From Flavobacterium psychrophilum (GTDB taxonomy: Bacteria > Bacteroidota > Bacteroidia > Flavobacteriales > Flavobacteriaceae), in assembly GCA_945862065.1 (NCBI GenBank), contig CAMAWT010000004.1, positions 1 to 64,000 on the forward strand: DNA of 64,000 nucleotides, read 5' to 3'. Both the position numbers and the translations under genes were made by a program. Each line of letters opens with the position of its first letter. Within the stretch, counting starts at the first letter, position 1. Below are positions 54,542 through 61,877 of the stretch, one piece after another. Below the pieces are notes generated by a model, which was not told the DNA's origin, did not search any database, and saw only the letters and a list, made by a program, of their open reading frames with translations.

Positions 54542-55816
54542 TTAGTGATGAAATTTTTTAAATACGACACATCCATTTACATCACCAAAACCAAAACTGG
54601 CTTTGATAATAATGTTCAAATCTTTTTCTATCAGTTGTTGCGGAATACAATTTTGGTCAATTATTGCTGTAATTTCTGGATTCAAATCAGAGCAATTTGT
54701 GTTCGGAAAAATAAAACCTTCTTTCAACTGCAAAACCGTTGCCACACTTTCAATACTTCCTGCGCCGGCCAAACAATGTCCAATCATTGATTTTAGTGAA
54801 TTTATATACGGAAAATCGGTTCCTTTACTGTTCAATGCACTACTCCAATTTTCAATTTCTAAACTATCTTTTGAGGTTGCTGTTAAGTGACCATTAATAG
54901 CATCAATGTCGTTAGCTGAAATTCCAGAGTTTATTATTGCTTTTGTTATGCAATTTTGCACTGCAGTCGGATTAGGTGCGGTCATGGTTCCTGCTCCTCG
55001 TTGACCTCCCGAATTGACATTGCCACCCAAAACTTCCGCATAAATTTTTGCACCACGAAGTAACGCACTTTCCAAATCTTCCAACACTAATACCCCTGCC
55101 CCACTGCCAGGTACAAATCCGGAAGCGCTTTCACTCATTGGCCTTGAGCCACTTTCAGGTGAATTATTATGTTTATAAGTGCAGACTTTCATTGCATCAA
55201 AACCTCCCCAAATGTAAGGTCCCGAATCACTCGTACTTCCTGAAATCATTCGTTTGGCTTGACCCGATTTAATTCTTTCGTAAGCTATCAAAATGCTTTC
55301 TGTTCCTGTCGTACAAGCCGATGAATTGGTTGAAACTTGATTTCCTAAACCCAATTTTCCTCCTAAATAAGCGCTTACGCCACTGTTCATGGTTTGTGCA
55401 ACGGCTGTGCTTCCTAATTTTCGTGTTTCAAAAGCATCAATTTTGTAAATACTTTCTCTAAATTTTTCAATACCAGAAGTACCCGCTCCAAAAATAGTTC
55501 CGCTCTCCCAATCGGGTTCATTAAAGTTATTAATTGGCATTCCTGCGTCGTTCCAAGCCTCCATTCCAGCAATAACTCCATATAATATTCCGGATGAATT
55601 GAAATTTCTTAATTCTAATTCTGTAAAATAGTTAGCTATCAATTCTGCAGAAACTTTCGGAGTTCCCGATATTTGACACGAAAATTGGAGCCGTTCCAAT
55701 TCGGCATTGTGTTCAATTCCTGAAATACCATTTTTTATGGAATGAGTAAAATCGGAAAGTCCTACTCCATTTGGAGCAACTACGCCAAGTCCTGTTATTA
55801 CTACTCTTCTATCCAT
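54542..55816 (-). CDS. Beta-ketoacyl-ACP synthase (KAS I/II type)
   Basis: This 424-aa condensing enzyme of the thiolase fold has an intact active site: Cys in NSSACTTGTES (about 167), His in INGHLTATSKDS (about 309) and His in SMIGHCLAGAGSIE (about 343), with a Lys just before the last. The N-terminal RRVVITGLGVVAPNGVG is typical. It is not the chain-length-factor type, because the Cys is kept. It would extend the acyl chain on the adjacent ACP, and no separate ketoreductase or enoyl reductase is encoded in the cluster. Confidence 0.9.
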   Translation of the reverse strand: MDRRVVITGLGVVAPNGVGLSDFTHSIKNGISGIEHNAELERLQFSCQISGTPKVSAELIANYFTELELRNFNSSGILYGVIAGMEAWNDAGMPINNFNEPDWESGTIFGAGTSGIEKFRESIYKIDAFETRKLGSTAVAQTMNSGVSAYLGGKLGLGNQVSTNSSACTTGTESILIAYERIKSGQAKRMISGSTSDSGPYIWGGFDAMKVCTYKHNNSPESGSRPMSESASGFVPGSGAGVLVLEDLESALLRGAKIYAEVLGGNVNSGGQRGAGTMTAPNPTAVQNCITKAIINSGISANDIDAINGHLTATSKDSLEIENWSSALNSKGTDFPYINSLKSMIGHCLAGAGSIESVATVLQLKEGFIFPNTNCSDLNPEITAIIDQNCIPQQLIEKDLNIIIKASFGFGDVNGCVVFKKFHH

Positions 55817-55839
55817 TTATTCGAATAATTTATTATAAA

Positions 55840-56268
55840 TTAAATAATAATTCCAGCAATTTCTCCACGGCAAACGATTTCTTGTTTTGCATTTTTCATG
55901 GTTACTTTACATTTCAATTTACCAAAACGAAAGTACATTTTTTCTGAAATTACCGTTACTTTTTCTGAAGGGAAAACAGGTTTTAAAAAATCCATATTCG
56001 TTGATGTTAAGGCAATTGAATTGTTTTTATTAAACTCTTTGTCTAATAAATAAATGCCCAAACAAACCAATCCGATTTGCGCCATAACTTCAGTTAAAAT
56101 TACTCCAGGTGTAACAGGTTTTTCTTTAAAATGACCTTTGTAAAACTCTAAATTTTCATCAAATGTAAAGGTGCCCACTACTCCATTTTCATCTATTGAT
56201 AGAATTTCATCAACAAACAAAAAAGGTTCTGAATACGGTAATTTAGCTATTATTTCTTGATTAGTCAA
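55840..56268 (-). CDS. 3-hydroxyacyl-ACP dehydratase (FabZ-like hotdog)
   Basis: This 142-aa hotdog-fold protein has the FabZ signature FYKGHFKEKPVTPGVILTEV (about 42-61, catalytic His and Glu) and a YSEPFLFVDEI start similar to the LPHRxPF motif of FabZ. The length is normal. A housekeeping FabZ already exists as the LpxC fusion, so this copy is probably dedicated to the polyketide cluster, where it would dehydrate 3-hydroxyacyl chains on the cluster ACP. Confidence 0.88.
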   Translation of the reverse strand: MTNQEIIAKLPYSEPFLFVDEILSIDENGVVGTFTFDENLEFYKGHFKEKPVTPGVILTEVMAQIGLVCLGIYLLDKEFNKNNSIALTSTNMDFLKPVFPSEKVTVISEKMYFRFGKLKCKVTMKNAKQEIVCRGEIAGIII

Positions 56269-56287
56269 AACAATGATTTTTTACAAA

Positions 56288-57340
56288 TTAAAAACGTAAT
56301 AAAACTCTTTGTGCAGAAAAACCAGGTCCAAAACTCAACATTAAACCCAGATCGCCTTTTTGAGGATCTTTTCCCATAATTTGTTCTAAAACATATAAAA
56401 CGGTAGCGCTCGACATATTGCCATACAATTTCAAAACTTCTTTAGTATCGTTGATATTTTTACCTAAATCAGAAAATAAATCTTCTACGGTTTGCACAAT
56501 TTTTTTTCCACCTGGGTGAAATATTAAATGCTCAATATCTTCAATTTTAAAATTATTTTTCGCTAAAAAAGGGTGTATTATATCCGGAAAATGTGAAGCA
56601 ATTGTATTTGGAACTTCCACATCTAAAACCATTTGTAATCCGGAGTTGGTGAGTTGAAACCCCATCATATCTATAGCATCGTAAAAATGATACATTTCTT
56701 CATATAAAATTTCAGGACCTTCCTCCTCTTCACAAGAAGAAAGCAAAACGCAGGCAGCTCCATCTCCAAAAATGGCAGCACTTACAATGTTTGCCATCGA
56801 GAAATCATTCAATTGAAAAGTGGCTGTCGGACTTTCTACTGCAATTACGGCAGCTTTTTTTCCTGGATTTGCTTGTAAGAAATTTTTAGCATAAATTATT
56901 CCTGAAATTCCTGCCGCGCAACCCATTTCGGTAACGGGCAAACGAACTATGTCTTGACGCAATTTTAACTTGTTAATCAAGTAAGCATCCAATGACGGAA
57001 TCATAATTCCGGTGCAACTTACGGTAATAATATAATCCAAATCTTCTGGATTCCATTTTGCTTTAACCAACGCTTTTTCTAAAACTTTTTCACCCAAATC
57101 AATGACTTCCCTTACATAAATTGCGTTTCGTTCTTCAAAAGAAGTATGTGTAAAAACTTCTATTGGATCCATAATGGAATACCGTTTATCAACTGCCGCT
57201 CCTTCAAAAATTTTCTTTACTTTTCGAATAAATCGTGGCTCTTGATCCAATAACCAAGTATCTAAAAAAGGAAAAATTTCTTCAGTAGTTCTTGAAAATT
57301 TCGGTAATTGTTTACAGACCGTTTTAATTTTTACACTCAT
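56288..57340 (-). CDS. Type III polyketide synthase
   Basis: This is a 350-aa chalcone-synthase-like homodimer with the full triad Cys141 (TEMGCAAG), His275 (FHPGGKK) and Asn308 (YGNMSSATV). The C-terminal LGLMLSFGPGFSAQ is the family signature. It condenses an acyl starter with malonyl-CoA, probably to an alkylresorcinol or alkylpyrone. The neighbours (FabZ-like, KAS, ACP, PPTase) suggest that a special long or unsaturated acyl starter is supplied, and the methyltransferase and flavoprotein suggest later methylation and oxidation. The product is unknown. A 99-bp gap with an inverted repeat separates it from the methyltransferase. Confidence 0.93.
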   Translation of the reverse strand: MSVKIKTVCKQLPKFSRTTEEIFPFLDTWLLDQEPRFIRKVKKIFEGAAVDKRYSIMDPIEVFTHTSFEERNAIYVREVIDLGEKVLEKALVKAKWNPEDLDYIITVSCTGIMIPSLDAYLINKLKLRQDIVRLPVTEMGCAAGISGIIYAKNFLQANPGKKAAVIAVESPTATFQLNDFSMANIVSAAIFGDGAACVLLSSCEEEEGPEILYEEMYHFYDAIDMMGFQLTNSGLQMVLDVEVPNTIASHFPDIIHPFLAKNNFKIEDIEHLIFHPGGKKIVQTVEDLFSDLGKNINDTKEVLKLYGNMSSATVLYVLEQIMGKDPQKGDLGLMLSFGPGFSAQRVLLRF

Positions 57341-57394
57341 TTTTATTAGATTTAAAATCTATTTTTATTTATAATTTTAAAAGATACATCTTTA

Positions 57395-57442
57395 TAAACA
57401 CAAATTTCATCAATATTCACTAATTTTAAAATCTTGTGTTTA
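57395..57442. repeat. Inverted repeat before the type III PKS gene
   Basis: TAAACACAA (57395-57403) and TTGTGTTTA (57434-57442) are perfect 9-bp arms 30 bp apart. One arm includes the methyltransferase stop codon. There is no T run, so this is not an ordinary terminator. It could be an operator or a leader structure for the PKS gene. Confidence 0.45.
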
Positions 57443-58150
57443 TTTTAAAATGATCCATTGGTATCTGAAAGCCCATTTCCAATGAATGGAATACTTTTTA
57501 AAACCTAATTTCTTTGAAAATGTTATCAATTCTTCTTTTATAAAACCGCGTAAAATAGAGGTCAATCCGTCTTCTCGAGACATTGAATTTAAACCAAATA
57601 GAAAGCAAATAATTTGAAATAATCGATAAGCAGTGCTGCTTCTGTGCAAATCATTGATTACAATTCCAATTTTTGAATGGGTATTAAATGTAGTCAATAA
57701 ATTTTCTATTTCATTATTTTTAAAATGATGTAAGGTCAAGGTGCATAAAAGTATATCGCTATTTAATTGGCTAAAATCGTACTCAAAAATATTTTCACAT
57801 TTGTAACTAATATTTGGATACAATTCAGATAATTTTTCGGCGTGTTTAATGGTAAATGCATTGGCATCGATTCCAATTAAATTGAATTTATAGTTGTTAT
57901 CTTTTGCATAATTTGATAAGTACCGTAACATGTCACCATTTCCACAACCAATATCAACAATAGTTATCAATCTTGATTTTGGTTCTTTTGAAATCATCTC
58001 TTTTACCCCATTCAATGTCAATGAATTACCGCCTAGCAACTGATTAATTTTGGCAATTTTATCCAAAGCTTCTCGCAATACTTCGCCTTCCAAATTGAAA
58101 TCGTCCATTATTTCGGGAGTATCAGTTCTGTATTTCGTGTTTATTGACAT
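57440..58150 (-). CDS. SAM-dependent methyltransferase
   Basis: This 236-aa class I methyltransferase has motif I TIVDIGCGNGDMLRYLS (about 63-79), then IGIDANAFTI and LLCTLTLHHF. It lies directly after a flavoprotein gene and before the type III PKS gene. In Streptomyces griseus, SrsB methylates the resorcinol made by the type III PKS SrsA, and this gene may play the same part (inference). It could alternatively act on a carboxylate. It begins 7 bp after the flavoprotein stop. Confidence 0.87.
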   Translation of the reverse strand: MSINTKYRTDTPEIMDDFNLEGEVLREALDKIAKINQLLGGNSLTLNGVKEMISKEPKSRLITIVDIGCGNGDMLRYLSNYAKDNNYKFNLIGIDANAFTIKHAEKLSELYPNISYKCENIFEYDFSQLNSDILLCTLTLHHFKNNEIENLLTTFNTHSKIGIVINDLHRSSTAYRLFQIICFLFGLNSMSREDGLTSILRGFIKEELITFSKKLGFKKYSIHWKWAFRYQWIILK

Positions 58151-58157
58151 ATTTGAG

Positions 58158-59282
58158 TTATAGAATTGGCTTTCCGTGAGTTTTTTTAATAATGATAGGC
58201 AATAAATACGGAATTTTTACTAATGTACGCATTAAAATTGATGAAATTATAGGCTTCTGTAAAATTTTTGCTAAAAAACGACCGGTTTTTAATCTTTTCT
58301 CAAAATTAAACTTCCATTTTTTACTGTATTGCTCTTCTAATGAAGTTCTTGAATTACAATTACTTTCATAGTAATTAAATACCAATTCCGATGCAATTTT
58401 GGCACTATGTATTGCCATTGCCATTCCGTTTCCACATAGCGGATGAATCAAACCTGCTGTATCGCCAATCATCAAAATATGATTTTCAACAGCTTCTTTT
58501 TTATCAAAAGATATTTGTCCAATGGATAGTGGTTTTTCAAAAATCAACGTGCAATTTTCATATAGTTTTTTCAAATGTGGATTTTTTGTAAGAACTATTT
58601 TTTGAAAATCCTCATTATTTTTATGTAATTTATATGCTTCATAACTAGTTATATAACAAACGTTTATAGCATTATTTTCAACTTTAGAAACACCGCAATA
58701 GCCGCCATTAAAATTATGCAAGCCTACCAAATCATTAGGGAAATCGCCACTATAATGAGACTTTATAGCAAGCCAATGTGATTTTTCTTGAATAAAATTT
58801 CGATTTAATTTAACGTCCATATTTGAACGTTTTCCAAAAGCGCCGAGAACTACTTTAGATTTAAATAGAGTTCCAACTGAAGTTGTAACTTCAAATTCAT
58901 CTTCTTTAAAAACGACATTTTCAACAGTTTCATGTATAAAAACGCAGCCCATGGAAATTGCTAATTTGTACAAATGAAAATCTAAAGTGTACCTGCTAAT
59001 TCCGAAACCACCCAGAGGTAAATCAGTTGAAATTGTTGTTCCGTTTTGAGAAGAAAATTGAAGTTTATTTATGAAAGTAGGTTTAAGTTTTGCAATGTCA
59101 ACCCCGAGCCATTCAAAATATGGAAGTACTTCATTAGAAATATATTCCCCACAAACCTTATGTTTTGGATAACTATTTTTCTCGATTACAGTTACTTGAA
59201 GCCCTAGTTTAGATAAATGGATTGCAGCCGTTAAACCCGCTAAACCTCCTCCTAAAATTAAAACCTCCTTATTATTTGTCAT
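58158..59282 (-). CDS. FAD-dependent oxidoreductase (geranylgeranyl reductase-like)
   Basis: This 374-aa flavoprotein has the FAD dinucleotide motif LILGGGLAGLTAA near residue 8, the KVCGEYISNE block and the second FAD motif LMIGDTAGLIHPLCGNGMA (about 269-287). This places it in the PHBH-fold group with geranylgeranyl reductases, halogenases and aromatic hydroxylases. In the Streptomyces srs set a flavoprotein (SrsC) hydroxylates the methylated resorcinol towards a quinone, which is a plausible role here. It is the first gene of the cluster, 85 bp downstream of a promoter box inside an inverted repeat. Confidence 0.88.
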   Translation of the reverse strand: MTNNKEVLILGGGLAGLTAAIHLSKLGLQVTVIEKNSYPKHKVCGEYISNEVLPYFEWLGVDIAKLKPTFINKLQFSSQNGTTISTDLPLGGFGISRYTLDFHLYKLAISMGCVFIHETVENVVFKEDEFEVTTSVGTLFKSKVVLGAFGKRSNMDVKLNRNFIQEKSHWLAIKSHYSGDFPNDLVGLHNFNGGYCGVSKVENNAINVCYITSYEAYKLHKNNEDFQKIVLTKNPHLKKLYENCTLIFEKPLSIGQISFDKKEAVENHILMIGDTAGLIHPLCGNGMAMAIHSAKIASELVFNYYESNCNSRTSLEEQYSKKWKFNFEKRLKTGRFLAKILQKPIISSILMRTLVKIPYLLPIIIKKTHGKPIL

Positions 59283-59353
59283 GTTTTTGAAAATTCAGCG
59301 AATTGAATTATTAAAAATAGTAACATCAAAAATATTTTACTATTTGAAAGTTA

Positions 59354-59400
59354 TAAGGATTATCATCAAATATAGTAAATATATTTCTGAATAATCCTTA
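59354..59400 (-). promoter_or_regulatory. Promoter box inside an inverted repeat, upstream of the PKS cluster
   Basis: TAAGGATTAT and ATAATCCTTA are perfect 10-bp arms 27 bp apart, extended by GTT/AAC after one mismatch. The -7-type box TATATTTG (minus strand, 59374-59367) lies in the loop, 85 bp before the flavoprotein ATG. A dimeric regulator binding both arms could control the cluster. It could instead serve as a weak end for acs transcription, but there is no T run. Confidence 0.45.
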
Positions 59401-59453
59401 CAACTTGCAACAATAGCTATTTATAAAAAAGAAGTTTTTATAAAATTGAAAAA

Positions 59454-61361
59454 CTACACCTTACCATCTTTTATTTCATCTACAATTTCTGGATTTAATA
59501 ATGTAGAAATATCGCCAAAATTTGAAAAATCACCTTCTGCAATTTTTCTTAATATTCGTCTCATGATTTTTCCAGAACGCGTTTTAGGTAATCCTGAAAC
59601 AAATTGAATCTTGTCCAATTTAGCTATAGGCCCAATTTGATCAGATATCAATTGATTGATCTCTTTGGACAAGTTTTCTTGATTTCTACTTTCGCCAATT
59701 TCTTTTAAAATGACAAAACCATACAAGGCATTTCCTTTAATATCATGAGGGAAACCAACAATAGCACTTTCTGCCACAGCTGGGTGCTCATTGATGGCGT
59801 CTTCTATAGGAGCTGTTCCAAGATTATGACCAGAAACAATTATAACATCATCGACTCTTCCTGTAATTCTATAGTATCCAACTTCATCACGAAGTGCCCC
59901 ATCGCCAGTGAAATATTTTCCTGGAAATGCAGTGAAATAAGTTTCTTTAAATCTTTGGTGATCACCCCAAATGGTACGTGCCATTGATGGCCATGGAAAC
60001 TTGATACATAAGGCACCTGATACTTGATTGTCTTCAATTTCATTTCGTAATTCGTCCATTAAAACGGGTTGAATTCCGGGTAATGGTAAAGACGCATAGG
60101 TTGGTTTTGTGGGTGTTACAAATGGTATTGGTGAAATCATGATTCCACCAGTTTCAGTTTGCCACCAAGTATCAACCAATGGGCATCGCTTTCCTCCCAC
60201 ATGGTCATTATACCAATGCCAAGCTTCTTCATTGATTGGTTCTCCAACAGATCCGATTACTTTTAATGATTTTAAAGGAAATTTTTGAACATAATCTAAA
60301 CTTTCTTTTGCTAATGCTCTAATCGCTGTAGGTGCTGTGTAAAATTGGGTAATTTTGTGTTTTTCAATTACTTCCCAAAAACGACTAAAGTCTGGATATG
60401 AAGGCACACCTTCAAAAATAACGGTAGTTGCACCATTCAATAAAGGTCCGTATAAAATATAAGAATGTCCAGTAATCCAACCAATATCTGCAGTACACCA
60501 ATAAATGTCGTTTTCTTCATAATTGAAAACATTTTTGAAAGTATAAGCAGTATAAACCATGTATCCTGCAGTTGTGTGCAGCATCCCTTTTGGTTTTCCT
60601 GTAGAGCCAGAAGTATATAAAATAAACAAAGGATCTTCAGCATCCATTATTTCAGCCACATTATTAGGAATAGCGGCGTCTAGTAACGGTTGTAACCAAA
60701 GGTCGCGACCTTCTTTCATATTTATATTTGTATCAGTTCTTTTGGCAACTAATACTTTTTCAACACATGGCGTTTTTTCTAAAGCTTCATCCACAATGCC
60801 TTTTAAATCAATTGTTTTATTACCTCTAAATCCTCCGTCAGATGTGATGACCATTTTACATTCACAATCATTGATTCTTGCTGCTACTGCAGAAGCTGAA
60901 AATCCAGCAAAAACTACAGAATGAACTGCTCCAATTCTGGCACAAGCTAAAATTGAAACCGCCAATTCAGGAATCATGGGAAGATAAATGCATACTCTAT
61001 CGCCCTTTTTAATTCCTTGTTCTCTTAAAACATTGGCAAATTTTGCAACTCTTGCATACAAATCATTGTAAGATATATGCTGCGCATCTTCTTTAGGATC
61101 ATTTGGTTCAAAAATAATGGCCGTTTTGTCACCTCTTTTGGCTAAATGTCTGTCAATACAATTCTTAGTCATATTGACTTTAGCACCTAGAAACCATTCA
61201 AATTTGGCTTCTTGCATATCAAATTCAAAAACTTTATCCCATTTTTGATACCAAGTAAAGTTTTCATCTGCTATTTTATCCCAAAATTTTCTTGGTTCTC
61301 TTACCGATTTTTTATACATTTTGAAATAGTTTTCTAAATCGTGTATTTTATAGTAACTCAT
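59454..61361 (-). CDS. acs: Acetate-CoA ligase
   Basis: Acetyl-CoA synthetase (635 aa) activates acetate through acetyl-AMP. It shows LYTSGSTGKPKGMLHTT (about 252-268), DTWWQTETGG (about 390-399) and FTGDGALRD. The regulatory acetyl-lysine lies in PKTRSGKIMRRILR (about 598-611, Lys near 604). The length is normal. It lies downstream of a response regulator and a solute-symporter/kinase fusion on the same strand, which fits acetate-responsive control of acs. Confidence 0.96.
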   Translation of the reverse strand: MSYYKIHDLENYFKMYKKSVREPRKFWDKIADENFTWYQKWDKVFEFDMQEAKFEWFLGAKVNMTKNCIDRHLAKRGDKTAIIFEPNDPKEDAQHISYNDLYARVAKFANVLREQGIKKGDRVCIYLPMIPELAVSILACARIGAVHSVVFAGFSASAVAARINDCECKMVITSDGGFRGNKTIDLKGIVDEALEKTPCVEKVLVAKRTDTNINMKEGRDLWLQPLLDAAIPNNVAEIMDAEDPLFILYTSGSTGKPKGMLHTTAGYMVYTAYTFKNVFNYEENDIYWCTADIGWITGHSYILYGPLLNGATTVIFEGVPSYPDFSRFWEVIEKHKITQFYTAPTAIRALAKESLDYVQKFPLKSLKVIGSVGEPINEEAWHWYNDHVGGKRCPLVDTWWQTETGGIMISPIPFVTPTKPTYASLPLPGIQPVLMDELRNEIEDNQVSGALCIKFPWPSMARTIWGDHQRFKETYFTAFPGKYFTGDGALRDEVGYYRITGRVDDVIIVSGHNLGTAPIEDAINEHPAVAESAIVGFPHDIKGNALYGFVILKEIGESRNQENLSKEINQLISDQIGPIAKLDKIQFVSGLPKTRSGKIMRRILRKIAEGDFSNFGDISTLLNPEIVDEIKDGKV

Positions 61362-61513
61362 TGTATTTAATGTTTTAATGACTTTATTTGTTGTAAATAT
61401 AAAAATTCTTATGGTAATGAAAATATTTTTTTTGCTAATTTAATATATATAAAATATTCGAATTATTCTTTTTTGTTAACCTATTATTAAATTATGTGAA
61501 CTTTGTTTAAAAA

Positions 61514-61876
61514 TCAAGCAAGTAATTCTGAAACTTTTTCAATTACTTTTTTGATAGAAAACGGTTTTGTTAAATAAGCATCAGCGCCAAGCGACAATCC
61601 TTTTTCAATATCACTTTCTTTATTTTTAGCTGAAAGAAAAATTATTTTAGTTTTTGATAGTTTATCGTTGTTTTTTATTTGTTCAATTGTTGCATAGCCA
61701 TCTACCATTGGCATCATTACATCCAAAATAATTAAATCAGGATATACTGATTTTACAATATCTAATGCTTCTTGACCATCTCTTGCTATAAATACTTCAT
61801 AATTATTTTTTTTAAAAGTATATTCCAAAGTCATAACAATATTGGGTTCGTCATCAACAATTAGTATCTTTTTCAT
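61514..61876 (-). CDS. Stand-alone response regulator (receiver domain only)
   Basis: This 120-aa CheY-like receiver has the acidic pocket VDDEPN, the phospho-acceptor Asp in PDLIILDVMMPMVDG (about residue 52), the conserved Thr/Ser region FLSAKN and Lys in YLTKPFS. It has no output domain, so it must act through another protein. It begins one base after the histidine kinase gene, making a cognate pair, and lies 152 bp upstream of acs. Confidence 0.92.
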   Translation of the reverse strand: MKKILIVDDEPNIVMTLEYTFKKNNYEVFIARDGQEALDIVKSVYPDLIILDVMMPMVDGYATIEQIKNNDKLSKTKIIFLSAKNKESDIEKGLSLGADAYLTKPFSIKKVIEKVSELLA

Positions 61877-61877
61877 T

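Noticed and set aside
53803..59282. Flexirubin or aryl polyene cluster
   Set aside because: The cluster is much too small, lacks ammonia-lyase, DarA/DarB-type and acyltransferase genes, and has a type III PKS instead.
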